From contig JAUKUA010000002.1 of NCBI GenBank assembly GCA_030549175.1, forward strand, positions 5,642,001 to 5,706,000: 64,000 nt of DNA, written 5' to 3'. The notes below the pieces were generated by a model, which had not been told where the DNA came from, searched no databases, and worked only from the letters and a program-made list of their open reading frames with translations. Positions 1 to 13,179 of this stretch are shown here, one piece after another. Every line of letters begins with the position of its first letter. The stretch's first letter is position 1. The stretch comes from Lasiosphaeris hirsuta. Taxonomy: Eukaryota > Ascomycota > Sordariomycetes > Sordariales > Lasiosphaeriaceae. The position numbers and the translations under genes were made by a program.

Positions 1-3000
1 CAGCCCGCGTGCACAGCGCTGCAGGTTGCGCTGGTTGACCTGATCTCCGCGGCCGGTGTTACGTTTGGTACTGTGGTGGGACACTCGTCGGGCGAAATTG
101 CAGCGGCGTATGCGGCGGGCTTCATCTCGGGGACTGATGCTGTGCGCATTGCGTACTACCGCGGTCTGCATGCCAAGTTAGCTACTGGTCAAGGAGGGGA
201 GAAGGGGTCTATGATGGCTGTTGGACTGAGCATTGATGATGCGACCGAGTTCTGCAACTCGACATCGGAGCTAAAGGGCCGAGTAGCGGTGGCGGCGAGC
301 AACGCCCCGGGCAGTGTGACACTTTCCGGGGATTTTGATGCTGTGCACTGCGCCAAGGCGTCTCTTGATCGCGACAGCGTGTTCAATCGTGTGTTACAGG
401 TCGATACGGCATACCACTCGCATCACATGGCGCCCTGCGCAGAACCATATTTGGCATCCTTGAGGGCGTGCCAAATCCACGTAAGCAAGCCGAAACCTGG
501 CTGCACATGGATCTCGAGTGTCCACTCCGGCATGGAGGTATCGTGGGACCAGATGAAGGAAGAGCTCGTAGGTCCATATTGGAGAGACAACATGGCGCAG
601 GCAGTGCTCTTCTCCCAGGCCGTCGAGGCAGCGGTTGGCCGAGCCAAAAGTGCCGATACCTCCGCCTTCGCCTTGGAGGTTGGTCCGCACCCGGCTCTCA
701 AGGGCCCGGCATTGCAAACTATCAAGGCCGTACTTGGGAACAAAATCCTGTATGAAGGCGTTCTAGACAGGAAGCGAGACGACGTGTCCGCCTTTTCCGG
801 CGCGCTCGGCACACTGTGGACGCAGGTCGGCTTGGACGCCGTTGACTTCACCGGGTACTCTTCTGCTTTCGACGAGAGTGCCGTGGCGGAGTCCCGTAGA
901 GTCGCACTTGCACCTGCGGTAGCAAACCTTCCCGCTTACCCCTGGGAGCACCGTCTTCTATACCGAGAGTCTCGCATCAACAAACAGCTGCGCTCGCGCC
1001 GCGACCCGCCTCACGAGCTTCTCGGTACGCGGACCCCTGACGACAGCGAACATGAACCGCGTTGGCGCAACATCTTGAAGCCAGATGAGCTCCCCTGGCT
1101 GCGTGACCATCGTATCCAGGGCCAGATAATCGTGCCGGGTGCGGCGTACTGCGTGATGGCGCTCGAGGCTGCGGCGGCAGTAGGGAGAGCCAGGGGTGAG
1201 CATATCCACATGGTCGAACTTCGAGACCTCGAGATTATTAGAGCCATCTCCCTAGAGGATGGATCCGAAGGGTCTGAGACGCTATTCTCACTCAAAACAC
1301 TGGATCTCGGCGCCAGTAGCCGCAGCGAGCATATTACAGCCGACTTCTCCTTGAGTGCGGCCGCGGTTGAGGATGGCATCATGCGTCGTGTCTGTACAGG
1401 CCGTTTGCAAATCCATCTTGCTGCGGACGCCGCTCCCTCGGTTCAAACTGCGGTGCAGGCGCAGGACCAAGCGGGACTCCTGCCGATGAACATCGATCGG
1501 TTTTACAACGCCCTTGGTGACCTCGGGCTTGGTTATACCGGCTCGTTCCGGGCGCTGTCGTCTTTGGAGCGCACCATGGACCGGGCCGCTGGCGTGATCG
1601 TAGTCGGTGAAGAAGGGAGAACTCTTCCGGTGCATCCGACCTGGCTGGACGCTAGCTTCCAGACGGTGTTTGCGGCCTTCGCCGCCACTAACGACGATTC
1701 CTTGTGGACAGCATTTTTGCCGACAAAAATAGGGTTGTTGAGATGGTTTCCTTCGTTGCCTGCTGCGTCAACGGCGACGGCGACGGCGGCGGAGATGACC
1801 GTCGACTCGTACATTGCTTCGTTTGAGCCAGCTTCGAGGTCATCGATGCCAAGGATCACGGCCGATCTGGATATTCTCGACGGCGAGACCGGCGAAAGAA
1901 GCGTCGAGATTCATGACTTGACCATGACGGCCTTCTTGCCCGTCACGGCCAAAGATGATAGGCATGTCTTTCAGCGCACAGTATGGATGCAGGACATTCT
2001 CTCTGGGGAAATCGCCGAGTCCGAGATTGCCGAGCCAGAAGACGAGAGACTTCTTGAAGGCTGCGAGCAGACGGCGCACTATTATCTCGATGCAATGCGT
2101 TCCGCCAATCTCCTCCCAGAGAGATACCAGGCACTACCCCAGCCAGCCGGTAGCACACCTCCTGCGCCAGCCGGTAATACGGCCCCGCCACTTGATCAGA
2201 GAGAAGGCTCCCGGCATGCAACAGATTTGGTAGACCTGCCACTCCTTCGTGCGGTCGGGGATCTCGCTCTCCTGAGTGCATCATCCAGGCGACCACGCCA
2301 GCAAAGCAAAAGCCCCAGTGTGGAATATGTGGCTTCTCTCCTGTCGCGATGGCGTTCCGGCGACCGACTCGGCGCAGCCCGTGCTGAAAGGTCCATGGTT
2401 CGGGCCGCGGAGCAGATCTCCCATCGACATCCGCGCATGGATATTCTCCAGCTGGGTAGCTACTCACCGCGTCTTGTTTGCCAAGTAGTCGAGAGTCTTG
2501 GTGAACAGTTTTCCACATATACAGTTACGGCGGAGTCAGAAGAGGCGATTGCAAACTTCAGGGCACAAGCTGAAGTCGATGACGAGAGACTACGGCTTGC
2601 AGTGCTGGACTCTGAGGCCGCTGCCGGAAGCTTTGATCTAGTCCTCGTTGCGGACCCCTTTGCGGCGGTGGGAGCGATCCGGGAAGCGCGCCGGCTACTC
2701 CGTCCCGGAGGTTTCTTGTTGATGGTGGCACCAACTGGTTCCTCGCGGCGTCTCATCTTGGCTTCGCTCGCAGGGGATGGCGTTGCTGGCTTGTCTTCTT
2801 TGAGCCTACACAAGCAACTCCAGCAAGAAGGATTTGCCGGCGTCCTCTCCATCACGCCCGATTGCACCCCACACGACTACCAGACAACATCTGTCGTCGT
2901 GTCGCAGGCAACCGATACCACTGTCGACATATTGCGACAACCTTTGTCAGCCTCCTTACGTCTGTCGGCAAATTTGTTCCAGGGCAAGGTTCTCATCTTG

Positions 3001-6000
3001 GGTACGACTTCTCTCAAAACAACCCACTTCGCGGAAGCGCTCCGCTCTCGGCTAGCGAGTGTTTGGGAGGGGGAGATCGTCATCGTTGAGGCTCTGAACG
3101 ATGTCAATTCTGATACGCTCTCTAAAGTCGACGCCGTGTTGAGTCTCACGGAGCTCGATCGTCCCGTTTTTGAGCGCCTCAACGGCGAATCCTTTGCCAA
3201 GTTACAACAATTGTTACGCAGTGTCAAGACGATGCTGTGGGTGACAAGCACGTCTGTGCCATCTGGCCCGTACCAGAGTGCAATGCTAGGTCTCGGTAGG
3301 ACGGTGATGGCGGAGGACCCCGACATGCGCCTTCAGTTCCTCAATCTAGACAAGATCAAGGGCTCTGAGACTGTAGTTGTGGAAGCCGTGCTTCGTCTAA
3401 TAGCGGGGAGGCGTCTTGAAACCCAGGACACTGCTCACTCACCTCTGTGGACCACTGAGCCCGAGCTCGCCGTGAAGCAGGGCAAGATACTTATCCCTCG
3501 CGTGGTGATGGACCGGGACCGAAACGACGCCATCAACTCAGTCCGGCGGGTGGTCGAAGGGGATTCATCATCTGCCGAAACAGAGATCGTGTTGGTGAGA
3601 GAACATGATGGTTCGCAAACCGCCCATGACAATCGTTTTGGCGTCACGTCGATTGCTCCACTCCAAGCCGACCTTGTCGAAATTCGAGTCAGTTACTGCT
3701 CCGAGACGACAATAATCACAAGTCCTGAGGGTCTCGCTTTGCACATCTGTGTCGGGGCGACCTTGGAAGGGACTCATGTGCTGGCGCTGAGCCCACAAAA
3801 CGCCTCCCGCATTCGAGTTCCCCGTAGTCTGACACTGGATATCGAGGACAACGTCTTGAAGCACCGAAACAGCGATGTTGCTCAGCTCCTTGGGGAGGCT
3901 GTCTGCCGCCTGCAGGTGGGGCTGATTTTCAGTCTGACATCGAAGGGAGAGAGTATTCTAATCTACGAGCCCGATGACGCATTGGTCCGTGTATTCGACG
4001 AGTACCTAGAAGCGAATCCGAAAGTGTCAGCCTGGTACATCAACTTTACGCCAGCTAGCACTAGATTATTGCCGGGTCGATACGGACGCAGAATCACCCT
4101 TCGGTCAGGCTCATCGAAACGCGAGGTTCGCACACTTCTTCCGGGTAACGCCGTGGCAATGGCTTTGCCAGACAGCGAGCGGCAGGATGACAAGGACTTG
4201 GAGACTCTGCGGAAATCCGTCTCACAGCAGTGTACCACACTGCCCTTCTCAAAACTCCCATCCGGTCTTCCTGCGCGCTCTGCTCTGCAGTTAACTCTGA
4301 CCTCGATGGCCACAAACTCTCTTACATCACGAAGGGGTACAGACTTTGCCGCAGTTATCCGTGCGGCTGACATTCCAAGCCACACCCGTCCCGACCACCA
4401 CCGCCGCGTTGTGGTCGACTGGACAGGCGTACAGAACCTGAAAGTACAGAGGCGTCCACTTGACCCAGCCAAACTCTTTTCAGGCACTAAAACATACCTT
4501 TTGGTTGGCTTGACGGGTCAAATAGGGCAGTCGATCTGCCGATGGATGGTGCGCCATGGAGCTCGCCACATTGTCGTGACAAGCAGGAACCCTTCAACGA
4601 CCAACCCCTGGACTGCCGAGCTGAAATCGTTGGGCGCCAATATTCGTATCGAAGCAGCCGACGTCGCTCGCCAGGAAGATGTTGTCTGTCTTCGCAAGAA
4701 TGTGGAAAGAAACATGCCGCCGATTACTGGCGTCATGAACGGCGCCATGGTGCTTGCTGATGGTGTCTTTGCGGACATGACCTTTGAGAACATGGCCAAG
4801 GTGTTGCGGCCCAAGATTGACGGCTCGCGTAACCTAGATCTCGCCTTTACCGGTGCGGAGCTCGACTTCTTTGTCATGCTCTCGTCGGTCAATGCGGCGA
4901 CGGGCATGGTTGGCCAGGCGAATTATGCTGCGGCAAACATGGTGCGTTAGTGCTCAGTTCCCGGGACGGTGACAAGGTGCGATGAGGCTCATTTGCTGAC
5001 GTGGTGACACAGTTCATGGTCGGTCTCGCTGCTGATCGAAGAGCCCGTGGCTTGGCTGCCTCAGTCGTAGACATCGGTATGGTCATCGGAATTGGCATCA
5101 TTCAGCGTACAGAAGGCGACGCGGGTACCGGTGTCATCGAGACTAACCTGCGCCGTCAAAACTTGGCCCCTATTTCCGAGCGTGATCTCCATCAAATGCT
5201 CGCGGAGGCCATATTTGCAGGCACTCGAGAACAGGACGTCGAGATCATAACGGGTTTGAAGCCCTACATGTCTTCGTCACCTAACCGCCCTGCTTGGTTT
5301 AGAAATCCGCGTTTCTCCCACCTAGTCACAGAGGGTGGCGATGCGTTGCAGCAGGCTGAGGGCGCGGGGGACAAGGAGCTTACCTTAGCAAGTGCTAAGA
5401 GCGCGGAGGAGGCGTACCAACTGCTCGAGTCAGCCCTGATTGCGTACCTCGCCTCTGAACTCAAGGTAGCACCAGTTCCATGATCAGACCAATGTTATCG
5501 AGACTGACAAAATTATAAATGCAGCTGCCTATCGAGAGCGTTAGCCCAGACACCCCAATTCTCGACCTCGGCGTCGACTCGCTCGTGGCAGCCTCGCTAC
5601 GATCCTGGCTTTTGTCAGAACAAAAGGTGGACGTACCTATTCTGAAGATCCTGAGCGGATCCTCCGTGAAACAAGGTGAGTCCTTTTGGCTCTTGTACAA
5701 TCCAACCATGGTTTAGCGCGGAACACTGTCGCCAAAAAGGATATTGAAGCTCTGAGAAGGCCTTTCCAGGACGGGGAAAGGCCTTCTAAAAAACCAAAGA
5801 TGCCTTTTCTCAAGCTGGGAAGGCTCTATCGGGGCTTCGTTTACCTGGGAGTGTAACGCGTTAACAAACAAACCAGGGTTGGGTTGTAACATGCTCTTGT
5901 TCCCTGCTCGACTCAAGTCAGGCGACTTTTGTGCAAATTCCCCCCGCCTACCACACGAAGGGTAGGCTAACGAAACGTAGTATCCGAAGAAGCCGTGTCC

Positions 6001-9000
6001 AAGCTATCATTTGAGCCGAACGGGGCAGACCATGCTAGCAAGGAGCATAAAACAGCCGCAGAGAACGACAGAATTTCGGCGGTAGTTAGGGAGTCTCGAT
6101 ATGCTCTATCCAAAGATCCAGCTAAGCATAAAGTGCAGGGAGTAGAAGCCGTGGGCAATAATCCCGAACCACGATCAACCTCGTCATCGCCTTCTGGTTC
6201 TGTCGTATCAACCCCTTTGAGCTCCGCTGCCGATACCAAGAACACATCTCTCACGTCCTCGGCAGTGTGGCAGAAGCTCCAGAAGCAACCACACCCAGAG
6301 CTTGTCCGGAGGTCCGAGTTGTCCCTCGGACAGTCGCGGCTCTTCTTCTCGTCGCTTTACCTCGACGACGCGACTCCCTTCAACTGCACGACCTCGTACC
6401 GCCTCGTCGGGCCACTCAGCATCTCCAGGCTCACAGAGGCACTGCGCATCGTTACTCAACGACACGACATCTTCCGCACGGTCTTCTACACCGACGAGTC
6501 AACCGGCAAGGCTATGCAGGGTGTTGTCGAGAAGTCCAGGTTTAACCTCAAAACGCTGAAAGCTCTCGACGACACGACCGAAGCGGCTGCCGAGTTTCAA
6601 CGAATCCACCACTACGCATTTGATCTTGCAGCTGGCGATACCTTCGTTGCATCGCTGCTGTCCCATTCGCCTCAATCGCACACACTCGTATTTGGATACC
6701 ACCACATCATTATCGACGGTGTCAGCTGGCAGCTGTTTCTGCAAGATATCGGCATGTGTTATCGGAGCCCGTCTACGGTCGCCAATCCATTGCCAGCGCA
6801 GTGCATCGACTTTGCAGAACAACAGCGACAGGACATGGAAACTGGCGCATACAAGGAGAAGCTGCAATTTTGGCAAACCATGTTCCCGCAGCCACCCGAG
6901 CCGCTTCCGTTGTTCCCGTTTGCAAAAGTGACAGCGAGGCGGGCCTTGAACCGATACTCGATGCGTGATACCATGGTCCCGGTCGAAGCATCTCTCGTCG
7001 TAGCGATCAAGCGCGCAAGCCTAGCTGCCCGTACGACAACCTTCCACTTCTGGCTGGCAGGGTTCCAGGTGCTGCTTCAGCGACTGCTCGATACCAATGA
7101 CTTTTGTCTGGGTATTGTTGATGCAAACCGGACAAACCCAAATTTTGCCCAGACAATCGGGTTCCTGTTGGAGATTATGCCTGTGCGATTCCAGCTCCGT
7201 GGCGACCAACGTTTCGCCGATGTCCTGAAGCAGACGCGTACTACGACGTACGCCGCGCTTGGCCGTTCGGGAGTTCCGATTGAAGAAATTGCGCGCGCCT
7301 GCGGCATTCCCGCCGACAAGACGCATACGCCGTTCTACCAGGTTGTCTTCAACTATCGCATGGGCGCAACGAAAACACCTGACATGGGTAAAGACGTCCA
7401 AATGCAGTTCATGGACTATGCAGACGCCAAAGTCCCTTTTGACCTGGCTGTGTCAGTGGACGAAAAGGAAGACGGGACGGGGTATCTCACAATTTCGGCC
7501 CAGGAATACCTGTACGACCAGGAATCAGTCGATGTCATCATTGCGGCGTATAAGACCTTGCTTGAGAAAGTGACCGAGGACACGTCTCAGACGGTCAGCG
7601 ACACTCCGGTGCACGACGCTGCACAGATGCAGAGGAGCATCGCAAGGGGCATAGGCCCCGCATTGGAAAGTGATGTCAGAAAGCCAAACACCCTATCGAA
7701 AATGATCGACGACTGGGTAGCCCGTGATCCCGATGCGATGGCAGTCAAAGATCTCGCAGGCAGGTCTATGACCTATCTCCAAGTCTCACGCCGCGCCGAC
7801 GCTATCGGACTAACACTTCATGCTATGGGCGCCCGCTCCGGTTCTTGTGTAGGTGTGTTGTGCGAGGCAAGCGTCGAGACAGTTGCCGCCATCTTGGCCA
7901 TCCACCGCGTGGGCGCGGCCTACGTCCCAATGGATGTCTATGCCAATGACACACGGCTGGACGATATACTGGGCGAGTCGAATGTTTCCATCCTCATCCA
8001 CCATGCGCAAACTACTATCCGAGCCGAAAGTCTCGCCAGAGAACGTAGCACCATCCGCTTGCTTGATCTGGTTGGCACGGAAAAACTCAAGGTCCATCCA
8101 TTCGCCGACACCTCTCGACCCGAAGACACCGCGTTTGTATTATACACGAGTGGATCTACCGGGAAGCCCAAGGGCATCCCACTGACACACGCCAACGCCT
8201 GCACAGTGATGGCGGCAACCACAGTCCGCCTTGGTCTCGGCCGGGAGGTTGTCCTGCAGCAAAGTGGCCAGGGTTTCGACGCGGCAGTGTGGCAATTGTT
8301 TGCCGCGCTCGCCTATGGCGGTTGTGTAATCATGGCTGACAACCACGGCGACGCGGTAGACCTAGCGAAACGCATGGCCGACGAGCGCGTCACTGTTGCG
8401 CTACTCATCGTTTCCGAAGCTCATTCACTGCTACAATACGGCCGTGAGACATTGAAACAGTGCACCTCGTGGCGTGTCGTTCTTTGTGGCGGCGAGAGCT
8501 TCAGCCCGAACCTGGTTGATAAGTTTGCTGGTTTGAACCTGCGTGATCTGAAGGTCTTCAACGCCTATGGCCCAACAGAAGCATCGATCATCGCGGCAAT
8601 AGGCGAGGTTGACCTCAGCAGATCTGCTGGAAGCGATTCCCGTGTACCTGTTGGAGGGCCACTTCCTGGATATGGCGTGTTCATTGTGAATGAAGAAGGC
8701 AATCCGCTACCTGTTGGGTGGGTTGGGGAGGTTGTTGTCTGTGGGCCAGGCGTCGCCCGGGGGTACCTGAATCGACCAGATCTAACCCAAGCCAAGTTCA
8801 AGCGGGCTACGTTTCTGGGCGAACAGGGCGCTCCTGGACGCAAGGGGTGGGACCGTCTGTATCACACCGGTGACCGTGGCAGAATGCTTGCCGACGGATC
8901 GCTCTCGATACTCGGCCGCATTGACGGCGATAGCATGGTGAAACTCCGCGGCTTCCGTGTTGAGCTCGACGAAGTTGCAAGCTGCATCCTCGAGACGTCA

Positions 9001-10587
9001 GGTGGCGTTCTCACTGATGCACGAGTTACCGTCAGAGGCAACAGCCCGGAGAACAGGCACCTCGTCGCATTCGTGGTCTTTTCTCGCGACGGCGTTGTCG
9101 ACAATAGCACAAAGGCTGAATATCTCCGGTCCCTACTCCTACAGCTTCCGCTTCCAGCACACATGCGCCCAGCCATTGCGGTCCCACTTGAGGCCTTGCC
9201 CTTCACCGAGAGGGGAAAACTAGACGGCGCTGCGCTAAGCAAGATTGAACTTCCTCTTGGCCCTGGTGAAGACATTGACGACGACTTGACTGAGTACGAG
9301 TCAAAGCTGAAGCAGGTTTGGAGGGACATAATCCAGGACGTTGGTGGTGCCTTGGTACCAATCCGCCGTGACTCGGATTTCTTCTCGGTCGGCGGCAACT
9401 CATTGCTTTTGTTGAGACTCAAGGCGGAAATCCGGCGCGTGTTTGCCATCGAGGTTTCTCTTCCAGAACTCTTCCAGAGTAACACACTTCAAGGCCTTGC
9501 AGCGATACTTGCCGGCTCGACGGCCGACACGAAGAGCCCCATTGACTGGGAAAAGGAGATTGACGTCGACAATCTTCTGCAGGGTATTCCGCCTCGCCAC
9601 AGTTCCCCCAAAGCAAGCTTGCTGGCGCCTGAGGGCATTTCGGTGATACTCACCGGAGCATCTGGATTTCTGGGGTCGGCATTGCTGCGGCGGCTTGAGT
9701 CTGATCCTGCCATCAGCCGCATTCACTGCTTGGCCGTACGCAACCCCAGCCGAGTTGTGGCCAGCTCGCACAAGGTTGTTATCCACCCAGGCGATCTGTC
9801 AAAACCACTCCTCGGCCTGACCAACAACGATGCGGCCGATCTGTTCAAGTCCATCCATGCCATCATCCACAACGGAGCTGAAGTGTCACACATGAAAAGC
9901 TACCGCAGCTTGCGCGCCGCAAATGTCGGGTCGACACGTGAACTTACACGATTAGCGCTCCGCTACCACGACAGGAGTACCGGCATACCAGCGATCCATT
10001 ACGTATCCACCGCCGGAGTCGCCTTGCTGACGGGGCGAGATATTTTGGCCGAAGCGAAGCTTCCGATGGAGGCCGTGCCGCCTCAAGATGGGTCGCTTGG
10101 GTACATCAGCTCCAAATGGGCTTCTGAGCGTCTCCTAGAGGCGCTGAGCGAGAAGGTTGATGGGCTGCATGTGGTGGTGCATCGTCCGTCAAGCATCACG
10201 GGTGACGGTGTTGGGAAGTACGATATTGTGTACAACGTCCTACGCTTCTCGGTGGAGCTGCGCGCCGTGCCGGAACTAAGCAACGGGTTTGGCGCGTTCG
10301 ATCTCATTGGTGTGGAGACGGTGGCGGCAAACATCGTGGGAGATGTGCTTCGTGGGCAGCATGATGACACCTGCGTCGCGTATATGCATCAGTCGGGGGA
10401 GACAATCGTTCCGGCGGGCAAGTTGAGGGAGTTTCTGGGTCAGAAGGAAGGAGCCTCGTTCCAGGTGATGGCATTCGGCGAGTGGATCAAGGCTGCGAGG
10501 GAGGCGGGGATGGATGATTTAGTCGCGGGCTTTTTGAGCGCCTCTGCAGGGAAAATGAGGATGCCATTGTTGGAAAAAGACTTTTAA
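1..10587 (+). CDS. PKS-NRPS hybrid synthase, 5' partial (AT-DH-cMT-like-pseudoER-KR-ACP-C-A-T-R)
   Basis: Iterative type I polyketide synthase fused to one NRPS module; it should build a polyketide, join it to an amino acid and release the product. The frame is open at base 1, so the KS lies upstream. Exons: 1-4941, 5013-5465, 5525-5675, 5981-10587, giving 3383 residues here (a full family member is near 3900-4000). Counting from base 1: AT GHSSGE with Ser29; DH HxxxGxxxxP with His370; cMT-like region near 816; KR GxxGxxG at 1503 and Tyr1642; ACP DSL with Ser1817; C domain HHxxxDG at 2089; A domain core TSGSTGKPKG at about 2571; carrier GGNS with Ser2989; reductase GASGFLG near 3074 and YISSK at 3223-3227. 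All introns keep frame. The methyltransferase glycine motif and an ER nucleotide motif are missing. I see no break, so the synthase looks functional. The product cannot be named from sequence. Confidence 0.95.
5755..5787. repeat. Perfect 13-bp inverted repeat inside PKS-NRPS intron 3
   Basis: Arms 5755-5767 and 5775-5787 are exact reverse complements with a 7-nt loop. They lie in the 305-bp intron 5676-5980, far longer than the other introns of this gene (59 and 71 bp), at the junction between the PKS and NRPS halves. The hairpin could be an inserted element remnant or an RNA structure that affects splicing. Confidence 0.8.
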
Positions 10588-11404
10588 TTATGCAGAGTTG
10601 CGGACAATGAATGGGAAAAAGTTGGAAGGAGGTTGTTGAAGGAATTTTGCGAAAGAGCATGGATCGCGTGCAGCTGAGCGCGTTGGCAGGCATAGAGGCG
10701 TCTCAGATACTGGCAATGACACTTGGTACGGAGGTCCATTTCTGTAACTGTAAAAACAAGCCGATTAGCTTCTTTCCTATGTGCTAAAATCTCTTGATTT
10801 TCAATCAGCCCACCCCCACCATAGATTTTAACACACCCTCCACAACCCACTCACGTGATATTGGAATTTCTTTCCTCTGCCAAAGTCAGACTCCTTCACT
10901 CCCACCTCCCTCTTAGTCGGCTTTACCACTCGTGTTTCCGATCCCGCCGATACTGCTTCGCTGCTATCTCCTTCATCTACAATATCTGAGACAGGCGGGA
11001 TTTCCGCCACTGGCGCACACGATGCGACGACGGCAGCAAGAAAGAAGAGTTTCGATGGGTGATATTTCGGCGTCGCAGCGGGCCAAAAGTGGCCATCTTT
11101 ACCTAGATAAACCACCATCGCGCCCATTTCGACAGCTAAATCCACAAATATATACTTTCACTCTTACCATTCCCACCGTCAGGCCGCTCTGGCTCAACGA
11201 CTAGCCGGCGCGTTGCAGTGCATGTGCCAGCCCGCTTGTGACTAGGACTGAAAAAACCGGATGGAGATTTGTTTACAGTAGTTGCAGATATTAACCTCCG
11301 CTACGCTACTCTATGTCATACTATGCTTCTTCTGAATCCCTTCGACCCCCTTCCCCCCATCAATTGCATCCGCCATCCGATAAATAGCAGTCATAGCCGC
11401 AAGA
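10588..11404. other. Intergenic, no supported gene
   Basis: 3' flank of the synthase and of the convergent secreted-protein gene. A 105-codon minus-strand frame (10828-11145) begins with a hydrophobic stretch, but has no family resemblance or splice context; I do not call it. Confidence 0.6.
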
Positions 11405-12142
11405 TCAAAGCAACCCAGCGCCTAGCATGGCCAGGAAGCCACCCAGCACTGTACCACCTGACTTGCCAATTGTGGCCCCATTGGGAGTCGATGTCGGCTT
11501 CGCACCACCGCTTGCTGTTGCGGTTGCAGTTGCAGCGTCAACTCCAATCTCGGTTCCTGCTCCCGCACCTGCACTAGGCGTGCCCGTCACGGCGCTTCTA
11601 CTTGTTGCCGCCGTTGTCGTCGCCGCGGTTGATCCCGCTCCCTCGGGCAGCGGATATGGGCCTTTGTAAAGGTTTCCCTTCCTGCCATCGCCGAGCGTGT
11701 AGTCGCCCGTGATGGCGTTGCCCTTGGTGCCAGAACCGTCGTGGAAGTCGCCCGTTATTGCGTCGAGACAGAACGGATCACCCTGCACCGAGAGACAGAG
11801 CTCCGAGGCGGCGCACTCCGGAGAGACCGCACGCGAGTGCAGCAACATGCCGACGTTGGCGATGCTGGCATCGGGGGTTCGCTTCTTGACGGCTTGGCTG
11901 ACGATGTTGAAGATGTCGTAGGAGAGGAAGACACCGCCGACGCCACCACTACCACCCCCGGAACTGGAGCCAAGATACTGCTCGATGGGTATGGCGTTTG
12001 AAGAGCTGCACGACGTGGCCGTCTGTTTCGTTTGCGAGCCGAGTTAGCTCGGCTCAGATACTCCCCGGCGGAGGAATCGACCTACCGAAATTTGGGCAAG
12101 GAAGCCCAAAACAGCGAGAGGTGTCAAAACCGAGAAATACAT
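11405..12142 (-). CDS. Small secreted, probably GPI-anchored Ser/Thr/Ala-rich protein
   Basis: Exons on the minus strand: 12142-12086 and 12022-11405, with a 63-bp intron that has GTAGGT, a GCTAAC branch site and CAG. This gives 224 residues. The first exon encodes a signal peptide (MYFSVLTPLAVLGFLAQIS). The mature N-terminal part carries four cysteines in short spacings (EC..ELC, DPFCL) and a Gly/Asp/Tyr-rich segment. A long Thr/Ala/Gly/Pro tail follows and the protein ends in a short hydrophobic tail, the usual layout of a GPI-anchored wall protein. The intron-bridged frame and signal peptide make the gene credible. I do not recognise a named family. It may be unrelated to the neighbouring synthase. 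Confidence 0.75.
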
Positions 12143-13179
12143 CTTTAAAAACGAGAGTACAGAAGACAATAGCTGTGTTTGAAGCAAGTGGTCAAAACAT
12201 GCCCAGCAAAGGCCAAGCCGAGGGCGCGGAACCCCCCCCCCCCCAATTTGTAGGCTGGCGCTCATTGTCGTCGGGGTTTTCGGGTCACAGAGCCTCGTCG
12301 AGGGCGGCAGGGTTCACGATGATCCATCAAAAACTACATTACTATATGGATTCTCCGCATTAGCGCAGCAATTCCGCGGTCATGTTGGCCGACCCCTTAT
12401 CCCCTATTTGGTTAGTGAGACTCAACGCACTACTTGTCCCCTGACAGGGTCGCCTTCCCCCCAATCATGCCCATTACCAGATCGCACAGATTTCCCGTCC
12501 CGGAATATTGAGCAATACACTAGTATTTTTGAAGTCGCAATCTCGCTTCGCTAAACATGGCCGACGCTCAAAGCCGCTAGCGGCTTTCATCGCGGTGCCG
12601 GATGCCGGCTTGGCACAATCCCTAACCGCGCCGGCGTCACTTTCGCTCCAAAGCTTGTCTCCACGACGACGCAGCCCCCGCGGTATCCTCTCGTAGCTTC
12701 AATAGGATGCGGCTCAAGAGTTTGACAACCTGAACCACTGCCTGCACCCCACCGGCTACTAGCACGCCTGGCGCATTTCCATACCAGCTATAGCGCAATT
12801 CGTGGGGCCTATAAACCCGCCAGCTCGGGATAGCAGCCGGTACATCCTCGTCGCAGTGGACTACTTGGCCTGGCGAGGGTAACGAGGGTAATGAGGCCTT
12901 CAAATTTCCAGTGCTTGCGCGAGTGTGACTTTTTTTTAGCTAGGGGATTCGCTCCTTCGCAAAGAGAAAAACACAATAGCAGCTGCAGCTGCCCCTGAGC
13001 CCCTGGGGCTCAAATTTAATAGCTTTTGGTTGGCCAGCGTCTTATCTCTTATCTTATCGTAATAGGACAGTTTTTGTCTAACCAACCTAGGGCTCCCGTT
13101 GCTGGACAGTTTTTGTCCCTGGACAGCTTTGTCCCAGGGTAGTTTTTATCCAGTTATAAGACAGCTTGTACCCACCGAA
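12143..13179. other. Intergenic, degraded sequence
   Basis: Holds the promoter side of the secreted-protein gene, a 13-bp C tract near 12230-12242, and low-complexity repeats (GCAGCTGCAGCTGC and repeated GGACAG-TTTTTGTC-like pieces near 13065-13165). No frame with family resemblance was seen. Confidence 0.55.

Noticed and set aside
10828..11145. A 105-codon minus-strand frame with a hydrophobic stretch
   Set aside because: The hydrophobic segment is not at the N terminus, and nothing else supports coding.
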